Below are positions 38,901 through 51,810 of a stretch of 64,000 nt of DNA, piece after piece. Under the pieces are notes generated by a model. That model was not told the DNA's origin. It made no database searches and saw nothing but the letters and a program-made list of their open reading frames with translations. The stretch spans positions 12,170,146 to 12,234,145 of the forward strand of contig CM040743.1 of assembly GCA_022829145.1 (NCBI GenBank). The letters run 5' to 3'. Source of the stretch: Albula goreensis. Taxonomy: Eukaryota > Chordata > Actinopteri > Albuliformes > Albulidae. A program made the position numbers and the translations under genes. Numbering within the stretch: the first letter of the stretch is position 1; each line of letters begins with the position of its first letter.

Positions 38901-41900
38901 GTATACAGGCCTATGCATGGTCCCTTGCACTCATAAATTTTGTTCTTACTAAAAATAGATGCCAGCTAAGACATTACTGGTCCAATCAGAGGAAAATGTT
39001 AACTTTCTGTAGATGGTGTTTGGCTGCCTTAAAATGAAGACATCATAAAAAATAAATGCCTTCATTACAACTTACACAAACACAGACCCCCATGTTGCTG
39101 ATTTGTTATGTTTTGGAGGGGTGTCATCAGGTTATTGGCTATAGCCTACCAGTGTTTTTCTCATTCACCTGCAAAACACCAAATGCATGCGACCGAATAC
39201 TTGAGTGAAACAGAATCAATGCCCAATCTAGACAGACAATAATATCAGTTGTAACTAAGCAAGGATACAATAAAGCTGGCTAAGTAAGCAAGGATAGTCA
39301 GAAGACAAATTACATAGCACAGAATATTGACAAAGCAAGTATTTAATCAATTGTTATTTCAGTGGTTGCATTTCTCCTGGAGCGACAATATTAATATTGG
39401 GCTTTGATGCCTTCTTGTTGCATGTCCTTGGGTCTTTGGCTGCATTCATACAGCATTTTGTGGACCAACGAGTAAAATCCTTCCGCGTTCTATTATGTCA
39501 CTGTCCTACCCTTCATATCTCCAAACAAGGTTCTCAGTTCCACCCCCATGAACCAGCAATGTGTGACTAAAGGACAAAATTGTAACTGACAGCACTGCTG
39601 CCTGGGCTAAGCCTTCTCCTGCTGATCTCTGATAATACAACTAGCAGTGCTCCCGTCATCACCCCCAGCACACCCTGGTAACAAGCTTAACAAGGATTTC
39701 AAAAATGAACACACCATCACACTCATTTACGACATCTGAATATAGATCAGAGAATTACAGGAAGGAGAGAAGGCTCAAGTGTACAGTATGGTATGGATGT
39801 ACTATATAATGCTATGGACAGCTTCAGGTGTTACACAGTGTACTGGTAGAGTGTTGTTTTTCAAATATAAATCCAAAGTACGTCAGTTTGTATAGAAACT
39901 GAGCTGAGCTAGTGGTTCTACATGTTCAGACTAAGCAGTGAGCTATCGCGCAAGCTTTGCTGTCTCACAGTATACTCTAAAGTACAGCTATACCCATTAT
40001 TTCTGCTTAGGTGAAAATGTAGACTAAATCTTTCATACACTTTTTGACATGTCTATTGAAATGAAAAGCCTCTACATCACTTATTATTGTAGTATTACAG
40101 AATTATAGAATCTTAATATCTGTCTGCATCACTCTGTAAATATATGGCTGTCCTCCATGGTAACAACATAAATAACTTGCTTTACACAGAGAGGTGTAAT
40201 TGTTAATTGGCTTTCTTTTGGGCTTACAGTCGGTTTTTCACTGTCCTTTGAGCTGGAGAATGATGAGTGAAAGTACAACAAACCCTAGAAGTCTTTTCTA
40301 TCCATTGGAAAATGAAATAATTATTTTGTTTTTGAAATCTAAGGTTCCATTTTTGAGTAATGTTCTAAAGCATTACCTGCTAAAATATCACGGGAACAGA
40401 CCATCTCATTGCTACAGTTAAAACCATGGATATTTAAACAGCATCAACATTTTATATTCAAATGACCATTAGTACACCTTCTTCAAGTTTGGCATTTGTT
40501 AAGGAAATACACCACAATCTTATCAACATTGCCCAGAACCGAGAGTTGCTCTATGTCAGGGTCTCGATTCAGTACACTCGGTTGTGATTTAGCTATAGTC
40601 CTGAATAAATGTTTTAGAAACATAAATTTGGGCAAACAAGAGAAAATATTGTTCTGAGAAAGAGAAACACAAGCATTTTTTTTTAATGTGTTCCTCAAAG
40701 ATTCAGTTTTATTCAGTTCTTTGCTGTTTTATCTCATCTTTGAAATGTACATTTAAAGAAGGGTTACTAATTCAATATGTTTTCTTTGTACCATAAAACA
40801 TTGTTCAGATGAAAATTTAAAAAGTACTATTTTCTTGTTTTTTGGCTAAAAGCCTAGACAAAGCTGCATTGCAGAAAAACTCAATTACACCTTGCCTGCA
40901 CCTGGTCTGTCCTAAAATGGACACTATCCAATGTGCAGCAACCTAGAAAAAATGAATATGACCAAAATAAAAACAAGACAATGCTAACAGTGGCGTTGTA
41001 TTTGACAGAGGAATTAAAAGCAATGAGTCTTGATTCTAATAAAAGATCTTGTTTCCATCAGATTTGCATGGTAAAGGAAACCCTGTTGAAACACTGGACA
41101 AGGTCAACAACTCAGGATGTTGGCATCATTCTTTGCCCATATTTCCCATCTTACTTCAAATCAATCAGTAAAATCTCTTCATTGATGTGCTCATCACAAC
41201 GATCACCCAAAGATGTTCAAATAAAAATTAGTCAAAGATTACAGCAATGTAACGTATTGGATAACCAGATTCTGAATATAAACCAACCAAGTTTTGCTTT
41301 ATCAAGGTAAAGCCAATTTGGATTTATAGTGTTGGGTATGTTGCAACCATGCGTGCTTGTTTTACACAGATAAATAATATCTCCAGTTCCAAAACAAACT
41401 GCTGGCTGACATGCGAAAGCAGGCAGTGCATTCCTTCACTCCGGTGACCACACAAGAGAGGCACTGTGTGAAGTGTCTAAGGCCTGAGCTTTCAGGGTCT
41501 GCCAGGGCTACAGCCAGACAGGAAATACCACTTTAGGCACTTCCTGTTTAATATCCTAGCCACACTTCACCACCACAGTTCACAAGCAGGTTGCCTTTTC
41601 ATACAGAGTCATTTATACTTTTGCAGACTGAAGGTCAGCCCAAATGGTAACATTTTAAAATTTTATTTTATTTAATCTTGAATGTTTTCAGCCACCATAT
41701 GAGCTTTACATTGGATCTGCATCATAACTCCAAGAGATGTGACAAACAGAGTATAGACATCAACATAAACTCAGGAATATTCTTATTTATTTTTTCTAGA
41801 TTTTTTCAAGCATGCTTAGAATTTGACAGCACAGGTAACCTTTTGATATTCATCCCAGGCATCACTTATATTGGTAACAGTTGGAATTCTTCCTTTTTCA

Positions 41901-44900
41901 CCTGCTTTTAATGAGCTGTTTTTTATTTCGGTCAGGTGAAAAAGAAGTGGGAAAAGTATGAAAAACATGGCTGCTTTGAGGGAGAAAGTTGCTGTTAATC
42001 TATGTTCAGTCCTCCTATTCTGAGGTCTTATTAAACTCCAGTGAAAATATTTTCTGAGGGGTCCAGGCGAGTGTGGTTTATAATGGGCGTTACTCAGCAG
42101 TGGCCAGAGCCAAGCTCAGAACACAGCGATCGTTCTCAAGGGAAACACATTGAATATGGGCACACTGTGGTTAATATCAACATCCATCTTAGACGTCAGA
42201 AACACTGCTAAGTATGGAAAAACAATAAGCAGCCTCAAAAACAAGCACACACTCATATATGAGAGTATACACATGCACTCCCCAAGCCTTATAAAAAAGG
42301 GATGAGTGAGTAAAACTGAATCAGTGCCACGGCCTGATGACTTTATGTAAGACGTAAGACATATCATCTTCCCTCTATGACTTCCTGTAAGACACATTAC
42401 GCATGTACCTGCTCAGACTGTACCACTGATTCAGTCTTTTACAAAGGTCACCATGTAACACTGGATGATGAGAGAAAGGTAACATCTTTATATCAGCCTG
42501 GGTCAGACTGTATGATCTGTGACCATTGAGTGTGCACACTATGGAATTGGCAAAGTCAAGCCTGCAGCATACTGGGACCTGTTTATTTTTTACATTTCAT
42601 TTGGCAATGCATGTTGATACTGTTACACAGTATAACCTAAAGATTGATTGTTCCTGACCTCCAATTTGGGAACAACACTGATTCTTTTTCTGGAATAGCA
42701 AAGTTGTAGTTTGCAGTAAAAGTCATGTAGGCTGAACTGCTATTAGTCTCAAGCACTGCACCGCAGCTCAGGAAAAGAACCTCAATTTCACAGCCTTTCA
42801 CTGAAATAAAAGTGAGTGCGCACACATACACTCACACACATTCACACAAATCCACACACACACACAAAAAATCAAGGGTTCGTCTGATGATACATCACAT
42901 GCCACCACTAATGTGGTATTCTTGACTGTGCCCACTTTAATTAGACACGTTAATTTGACCAAAGACCCATTCCTTCACTGAAGGGCTCAATGTATTTTCA
43001 GGGTTTTAACCCTTAAAAGCTATTAGTCTGTTGCTATCAGACATATTGTTAGATTCGAAAGGTTGAGGTGCATTAAATTTAACAGCTTGTCTCACAACAA
43101 TCACCCACAGAGCTGGCAGTGTAATGCACCACTGTTGTTAACTCTCATTCATTTTTAATGGCCTATTAGTCTACAGTATTCTTTCTCACCTTTGTCATAG
43201 GTCAATGCTGCTGGTTTGCTCCCTGAAAGAGTTTTGAATAATTCACTACAGAATACAGTGGTGCAATAAAGCATTTAATGAACAAAGTATGCCACACATA
43301 GACACAACCACACACACAGCACTTGTGAATTCATCCATTTTTTTTCCTCCACAGTCTTGGTTTTCTATTACATGTACTACCAAGTATTGGTTGGTAGACA
43401 TCAAAAGCTGAATTAACATTAAGCAACACAATTCCCATAAGTGATGAATATAATGAGAATCCATCTGTCAACAGAGGTATAACTAAAGGCAAAAACTATT
43501 GACAGCTTCAGCCTGGGATGATTTTCAGTGTATAAAAAAAAAAGTCTTTCATCCTTTGTCATGCACCAGTGTGCAAAAATAAACATTACACTGTGTCAGA
43601 TTAATTCCCCGCTAATTATTCAAAATGAGACAGATGCTGTGTGTTAGACACAGTTTTGAGCTATGTGACATATTGAAAAGACTCTAATTATTTATTATCC
43701 TTCTTGACAACTACATAGACGGTAACAGTCTGGAATAGATACACAGTATGAAAAATTGTCCACAAAAAAATATCTCCTTAATTACCATAAATATAGCCAC
43801 CATTTAAGACAAGTGATACAGAAGAAGTGTTAAGTTTCAAATTGCAGTAAAATACTCCCAAAAAATGACAGCTGTAAGTTTGGTGGATGTGTCCTGTGTA
43901 TAAACAAACAAACATTTTTACATGGTCGGATAACTCTCAAATAATCACAATACACAGCTGAATTACACTGCTTGGGTCGTGGGCACCATACATGGCAGTA
44001 TGCGTATATCAGAAACAGATATGCTGCTGGGGATTTTGAGCGTGACAGTGTCACAGGTGAACCAACAATGATCAAACACCTACAGACACATCCCGCTGAA
44101 GGCAGTCCTGTGGTCGGAAACAGACTGTTAATGAAAAAAGGCCATGGAGGCTGGCACAACTTCTGCAGAGTTAGTGATGGACTACATCAGATGAGCACAA
44201 CCGAGGTGCAGAAAGAGGCACATCAGAACACTCAATTCATCACACCACTTCATGGATGGGATATTACAAAACATGAAACATTTGTTCAAGATCATTTAAA
44301 TGTTGATGATTACGCAAATTAGTCTATGCTTACACAGAAAAGGTTACTTTTCGATCTTGTTTGAAGCACATAGTTTGATTTTTTTATAAATTATGAATGC
44401 ATAGTTAATACTACATAAATATACTTTTTACATTTTCTTCTCTTTTTTAATTTTTGTTCCTTTGAAAACAATTTTAATCAAAGGATATAATCTTGTCTTC
44501 TCATCAGCACTGTGCCATTCCCTGCTGTTCTAACCCTGAACAGCATAGCACAGCACCCACCACACCCCTCCTTTACCTATACAGCTTCTACAAAAACCTA
44601 GCAGTCAGAACCTACAAAATGGACTCCACATTAGGCATGCCTACAGGATGTAAACACACACCCAAGAGGCTCTTAATATGGCAGCCGCTGGGCAAACAAA
44701 TAGTAATGCTGGCCCGAATACATTTGCCATTGTGGGTCCCACCTGCTCTGCTCAGGGATCTGGGAAATACCTCAGCCCAGTTGAACAGCTTTTGAGACAG
44801 AGACGGGAAACCCTAGACTCTTTGTCAGCGCTGAAACACTATATGCTGGGAAATGGCATTTTTTTTTACCACAGACTCCTTTTTAAAGGATACTTTTTAG

Positions 44901-47691
44901 GGACTGTTGTTCCCTCCAGTCAAAATAAAAAAAGTAAAACAAGCTAGTACAAAGTTGTACAAAAATTGAGCTTATGTAACAGATAACATTATTTAAACAT
45001 TAAAACATACACCATAACATAACAAAAAATATTATTTCGTCTGGTGGTTTCATATTTTGATATCCTTTATTTCTGTCACAGAGGATTGTGCATCTACAGT
45101 GCATTTCTGAGATTTGAATATCCGCTCATTTTTGCCCAACATAGTGTAATACAATTCTAATATGCAGTGTATAAAAAATTGAAGCTTTGCCATGTGAAGC
45201 ACTGAGAAAGTATTTCCAAGTTTTCGCCAAGACTGACAGGAATGGAAAGGGTAGTACAGTCTCTGTGTGTCCCCTATCCTGAAGTCAGCATGGAAGCATG
45301 GCTCCATGACATCTCATAAAATCTGAGACAGTCCCGACTACTGGGGCAGCAGGAGCAAGAGATTTCCAGCCCTGCTCTCTCCGGATGAATTCACAGATCT
45401 GCTTCGTTGTAGTGAATGTATGGATGTTTAAAGCCAGAGTGCAGGTACAGCTCGCACTCAGCAGCATGAGGTCTGTGCACCTTCTATGCAAAAGTCTGCC
45501 TGTGGCAATGATTCTTTCTACAAAACCAATATCCCTCAACGTGGAATGCCAGATGAGATGTCAATGTATATACGTATATATAATGTATAACCGTGAAAAG
45601 TATCAACAACAGCTTTTAGAATTATTGAGGCTCTTGGGGGTTAAAACAAAATAAACAAAATCAAAATGACAATGTGGCACACAATGGCACAGGCTCCACT
45701 AAACATGCATTAACTAAACCATATGCAGATAATCTCACTGAACATCTTGCCACCTAAAATCCTGTAACTAATGTCTTTTTTGGAAGAATAATGGAACAGC
45801 ATATTCTTCAACAATCCAGTTTCTGGGCACTGTCATCTACAACCCTCACAATACAGCTTTGGCACCTTCACTTCTCCATCTGTGCACCCTCCTGACCATA
45901 GAGACTACACTACTAACCTTTCATTCGATCATACATTGTCCATACTGCACCTCCCAAAATGAACTTCCCTCATAACAGCTACATTTACATAAACTGGACA
46001 GATGGCCTTCAGACTGAACAGATGACCTTCATACTACTCTACCTGCGAGGGAAAAAGAAATAAGCATAATGTTTGTATTCTGCAATCCATACTTGTGCAG
46101 TATGAAGGAAATGGTCCTCTTTCCACTAGCTGGATGTCAGTTTAATTTATTACAGTTCCATCTCCAAGCAGAAAGAATTGGGGACATTTGCTCTGAGGCT
46201 CTAGGAAATAATATAATATGATAATTACAGCAATGCACCCAGCAAAACTATATTCTCCCCATCATCAATTTAATGTTTAATTAATAGCCACTCATGATGC
46301 TGGTCACACTGAGCCCGCTAAAGCCAGTTTAGCCAGATAGACATTAAGCGCAGTGGGACTTAGTATGTCCAATGGGGGCAAAAATACAGGGCTGTGAGGT
46401 CGGTGTAATTTGAAGATATTGGAAGAAATTAGCACTTTTAGAAGCTTATTCGCCTGGTCCAAATGACCCTACTGTGACTCATTGATCTTAATATAAAACA
46501 GATCAAAATTTAATTTCCTCTGGAAGTCTTCTCAGTAGCTCTGAGGGCTGGCTGTGTTGTTCAATATGCTGGTTGGCCTCAATGCAACAGATTGAACCTC
46601 TCTGGCTTAGGTGCACTGCTCTCTGATCTTTATTTCATTTCTTTAAATACAGATATTTAGCATAGGGGGGTTGTTTTACAGAAAATAAATCATGCTCAAG
46701 ACCTCAAACTGCCAGCTCCTCTCTCTCAAACCAGTTCACAGATGCCAAAACATCCGAGTTGCCATACACTAACCTTGATCAGAATTCAAAGCCTCAATTG
46801 CTTCGTGGGCGCAGCTTGTCAATCCTGTTAAGCTCTTAAAAATAGAAGTGGAGTAAAAAATCTTTTTTCAAGCATCCTCCATGAACTTCTGCGAGACTGC
46901 AGCAGCCTTTCTGTGCTCAACTGTCAAGCTTTGAAAGACATTCTTTCCTGGTGATGTGCTCAAGGATCTTAGGGTAGACCAGCCAATTTTGTTTTTTTTT
47001 TTAGAAAGGAAAAGCAAGACTTGCCGAAAACCTTTGGCGAGCAACAGAATAACTTTTGCACAATGGATTTTTTCAAACTGCTTAATTTGCAAAAGAACAT
47101 GAACTTAATAGCACTAAATTTGTGTCGTTAATTGGGTCTCAAAAGACTGCAAAGCTAAAATGTCAGGTCTTCATTTTGGCTATAATTTGCAACAGGCCTG
47201 CCAGTATTCTTTAGCAAATTAATCCATAAATGTGGCATTATAATTTATAAAGAACCCACATAAACCCTTGCTGTTTTCCATTGCCTTTTCCTGAATCCTG
47301 AAAGTATGGAAAGCTAAATGGTGGCAAATTGAATAGCACATGCCACAAAGATGGAATTCTTTAGTATTAATGGGATAACTCTTGTGATACCACAAATTTG
47401 TGGAGCTACCATATGCTATCAGTACTTGACTGACTTGAGCGATTCATTGTGGGTTATTCATAAACCTCACCACAAGGAAATCACCTTCTTTATACATTAT
47501 TGTGAAAGAATTGGTGGTCATATAGATAGAATGTTAAAATACATTTAATACTTCTGAAGTAAGGTAGAAAATTTTGGAAAATGTGATAAACTCAGCTCAG
47601 CTAAGGTAATATATAGTTATTATATAATTTCATATGTAATATAAGCAGTATATACTCACAGGCTACTGATTTACTCAGGATCACAAATATT

Positions 47692-47770
47692 AACACACAA
47701 GCACACGTGAGCATGTACACACTTGCGCACGCACCCACATGCACGTACACATGCACACACACAAACACAG
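47692..47770 (+). repeat. imperfect CA-rich tract
   Basis: ACACACAAGCACACG and similar variants over about 80 bases. The 135-codon minus-strand frame crossing it gets its Val/His/Cys-rich part from this repeat. Confidence 0.8.
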
Positions 47771-48081
47771 AGCATGATATAAGCCCCCTCCCATACTGAG
47801 CCAGCCCTGTCCTCAGTAGACTGTGGTGGGCTGGGGAGGGCAGGGATGAATGCAGGCCATTCAGGTTAGAGGCACGCCTGGTATTTCCACAAGCCCTCCA
47901 CAAACACAGGTGCTGTGCTGGAAGGAGGGACGGGATGAAAAATCCTGCTCTGTGGAAAACAACCACTACCGCTACATGGTGTGTATTCTGATTCTGAATA
48001 AGTGACACATACCCTTAGCACCAAAATTGCAACTCGCTATTTCTCCTGCCTCTAAGTCACAAGTCACCCCCACAGTATAAA

Positions 48082-48674
48082 ATGGCTACAGAGTATAGAC
48101 ATGTCCAGAAGTTCTCAGACAACCAACCCAGGGTAAGATTTCTGACCCAGAGCAAGAAATGTCAGATTTACACAATATATGTTAGAAGACACAATTCCAC
48201 TGAATTCTTACACTGCATTAGTGAATTACTTGTGAAAAAACGTTCTGGAGGCCTGGACGTATTGATTAACAACTTTGAGTCTTACAATGGATTACAGCAA
48301 GGTATGGGTTTACGGGTGTCTACTTTCTCTAGACTGTTTGGAACCGTAGTCCAATTTTGTTGCCATTTTTTTTTTCATTTCACTCAGGTACTTGACTGCC
48401 AATTTCAACTGGTTGGAACCAACCCACTTCCATTTCTGGCTCTGAAAGTGTTCACAGTTTAAAGAATGCTGTGAAACCCACTGGACCGACACCTTTTAGA
48501 GCATCTTCTGGACAATCAAACATGAGCAGTGAATCTGAACGGGGTGATGGGAGCCCTGATAACACAGGTAATGAGTCTAACCTCAACATTACAGACCATA
48601 GACAGGTTTCTATAGCTACAGCTGACAGCTTACAATCAGCCTCCTGTTTTTCACCACCAATTAAAAAGATCTGA
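48082..48674 (+). other. unassigned coding-like patch, two overlapping frames
   Basis: A 126-codon frame begins ATGGCTACAGAG at 48082 and runs to 48462. A second frame, open from 48396 to the TGA at 48672-48674 (92 codons), overlaps it. The first contains QSKKCQIYTIYVRRHNSTEF. The second is Ser-rich and hydrophilic (SGSESVHSLKNAVKPTGPTP, then SSESERGDGSPDN), with codon-like composition. Possible splice sites are CAAG|GTATGG (48301/48302), CACTCAG (before 48388) and CACAG|GTAATG (48567/48568). AATAAA follows at 48773, just before a CA repeat. I recognise no family. It may be a gene fragment or retrocopy relic, a nested gene, or chance. Joining at the obvious sites does not give one clean frame. 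Confidence 0.3.
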
Positions 48675-48786
48675 TACAGCGGCTGTCCAGTTTACAGTTT
48701 CAGTGTGGACTAGTTTGTGTAGATCACACAGGAATTCCAATTGTAAAGTGTCATGACTTCAAGCTCTGATGAAATAAAATGTGAAT

Positions 48787-48787
<1 letters not shown>

Positions 48788-48873
<86 letters not shown>
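48788..48873 (+). repeat. (CA)43 microsatellite
   Basis: 86 bases of uninterrupted CA, the longest perfect dinucleotide tract in the window. It lies just after the coding-like patch and its AATAAA. Confidence 0.97.
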
Positions 48874-48875
<2 letters not shown>

Positions 48876-51725
48876 TCTACCCTATGTACAGGGAGTGTGT
48901 GTTCATGAAAAGAACTTTCACTTTGAAGTAACTAATTCTAAAGGCAGCTACACTGGTTACATCAAATGCAGTATGTGCAAGCTATAAAAGGAAAAAGAGT
49001 TTTGATTGAAACTTTGATATATCCAAAGCAACTTGATGTAACAAAAAGAGTTTAAACGAAGTCTGATAACTGGTTCCAAAACTGCAGGTGCATGAGGCAC
49101 TAAAAATGATCAAAGAAAAAAGAATGACAACCAACATCTCTGTGACCTAAACCAACAAAACAGGAATGTCCTAAGCTTCAAATAGCCATAGGTGTTTATG
49201 GCAGGGCCACCATTCAGAACCTACTTGTATCCAAGGGTAATGTGTGTAAAATCAATCAATCTTTATTTACATACTGACAACATTACTGACATTACTGTTA
49301 TTAAAAGTTCCCAAAGCTAAATGTTAACCGAAGCTGACATTACAATAAAATTAAATAAAAGTATTTGAATAAAAATATATAAAAGCAGAAGCAATGGTAA
49401 ATCCAAAGATTTGGCTCATATTGGCCAAAAGATGCCTGAACGGATGTTTCTGCTGTCATGATGCTTTCATACTTCATAGGAGATGTCAAAAGAGGATGTA
49501 AGGATCTAATGACCAAAGACGCAACCCAGTTGTACTGTCAGCTAGACATGCAGCAGCCCAGCTTGATGTTCCTTACAGGAACACTGGAGCTGACAGAGGA
49601 GCATTCCAGGTAGTAAAGTCAGTATCGTTAGACATGGAAACTTTGGCTGAGTTTAGACAGCCAGCTCGAGGTGACTGAAATCTGACTTCCCCATATCCGA
49701 TTTGTTTCTAATCGTTTCCTTGAGGTGTAAACAGCAAATAGTCACATGGAATCTTATTGATTTCAAACCCAATTTGGACCACGTTTATATGTGGTTCAAA
49801 TCCAGTTCAAATCCAATTCATGTCTGATTCCTTCCCATGAGTCAGACTTCTGTTTGACAAAACAAATCAAATATTATATCCTCAAGTTTTTTGTCATCCC
49901 TGATATAGCACTGAACTGACTTATATTATACCAAAAACATTAAGAAACATAGCAGGTCTGAAACACAGACCTTATCTGGTCACAACAGGGACTGTGTGAA
50001 CAGCATTTGAAAAAGGATGAATTTGAAAAACAAATGAGATTTGAATACTGTCTATACACCTCAATGGAAAACCATACAACAAAAATTAGTAATAATAAAA
50101 TCACCTCCTATCATGTGTAGCTCTTAATTCCTCACAGCATCTGGATGTAATTATTTCACGTTGTGCTCTGCAGTTCAGCATCCTCTGAAGGTCTATCAAG
50201 GCCTTGATGGCAGTCGTTCTGTGGCTGCAGTCGTGGCTGCTGTAGTGTAAGCAGGGCTTTCAGCACAATCTCTGGTCATGTGAGACCAGCCGTGCCACAG
50301 CGCTCTGATCCGGACTTCTGTCAAATCTGGCGGCATTAAACTTTAAACAGCTCGGCCTTCTTTAAACATATCAAGATGAAGGCAAGGTTTAAATCTAATT
50401 TTTAAAAAAAGGCTGCATGCCCCTGCCCCAAAAGCAGGCTGCCACCAGCTGTGAGTTTGCTACGTGCAATTAACTGGGAGTTCACTTTCATTTAATCTGG
50501 GCCAGGGATTTCAGACGCATTCAGTCCTTTAAAACATTTCATTAAACATAATGTCTTTGTTCTGTTCCAATCCATTTTTCCCTTTTTCTTTCTAACAGGA
50601 AGTTGCTCATGGGTGGGTTTTTTTGTGCACTTTCATTAACTGTCTACTGACAAGAATCACAGGGGAACAAAAAGGAATTTAGAGGAGTGGAAGGAGGAAA
50701 TTAGGGATCAAAGGTCACCATTCCAGAATATTTCTTTCAGCCAATGGTGGGAAAAAAAAGGACCTGAGTTCTTCTGGATAGGGATCCTGTCTTGCAAGCT
50801 ACAGTAACTATCTCACCTGACATATGACTATAGCCATCTAAGGTTTTGTCCCTTTCCGGCCAAAATCTGAAACTATTTAAATCCTCTGAGCATTTTCTTT
50901 ACCTAGATGAACAGGACAGCAGAAACAGTCCCTGCGGATGAGTCGGGGCAGCTGTTTCTATGCGTGTTATGAGTCTGCATGTGTGGCAGCGAGGGTGACC
51001 TGCCAAATTTCTGCAAAGCTCGCTCCACCTCTCAGCTATCTGTGGCAGCGTGCTGCAAATGGACCCTTATCTCTGGTGATAAAAGCCAGGGGGCACAGAA
51101 TGAATTCGCTGCTTCAGTGGCTGATCCATTTCAATCCTCGCTGAGCAGCAATTGAATTCCCATCCCTTCCCCTAAGAGGATTTGTGCTTCAGGGATCCAT
51201 GAGGCTACAGCATCACTGGGAGAGGGGGAGAGAGAGGAAAGGAGAGAAGAGAGAAAAAGGGAGGTGGGGAGAGGGGAGGTGAGCCAATGCTACAGCCTGC
51301 CATAACCCAAATGACACTAAATGTCCATCAAATACACAGAAAATAAAACTAAAACTAAATATTATACGTTTTTGTGTTTTTGTATCAGGGTTTTCTCAGT
51401 CTATTTAACTCTAGGGCAGGTTGCCACTGTGTTTTCTTTATTTTTGTGGTGTAAAATAAACTGTTTTTTCGTGTTAAGAAACATTTTTCTGTGCCCATGT
51501 AAAAGACAATATGAAGAATAAAATGATCCTCCTGTTATTATTAATACAGGGCTAATCTACGCAGGGCAGTGGCTGTGGATATACATTATGGAGTTAGGTC
51601 CTTATTATTGTCCAGTGAACCCACTGGACCTGAGACCATTTGATTTAGTCATGATTTATCTTGGTTGAGTGGACCACTGCAGTGAATGGCTTACTTGAGT
51701 CAGGGCCAGTGAAGGAAAATGACAG

Positions 51726-51810
51726 GAGTGAGTGAGTGAGTGAGTGAGTGAGTGAGTGAGTGAGTGAGTGAGTGAGTGAGTGAGTGAGTGAGTGAGTGAG
51801 TGAGTGAGTG
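51726..51810 (+). repeat. (GAGT)21 tetranucleotide repeat
   Basis: 85 bases of uninterrupted GAGT units. On the minus strand it creates a spurious frame of repeated Leu-Thr-His-Ser. Confidence 0.97.

Noticed and set aside
40933-41310. 125-codon plus-strand frame
   Set aside because: Long but without motifs; a few such frames are expected by chance in 64 kb of this composition.
43190-43222. 33-base microexon-like stretch on the minus strand between CTTTCAG and a GTGAGA donor
   Set aside because: In the phase required by sdc2 intron 1 it contains a stop; most likely chance splice-site pairing.
43830-44322. Overlapping frames of 109 (minus) and 116 (plus) codons
   Set aside because: Mirror frames of one low-stop stretch; neither has a domain, splice context or clear codon bias.
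47601-48008. 135-codon minus-strand frame rich in Val, Cys and His
   Set aside because: Generated largely by translation of an imperfect CA repeat.
49245-49400. ATCAATCAATCTTTATTT-type start as in some teleost retroposons
   Set aside because: Only the opening words match; no ends, tail or duplication could be seen.
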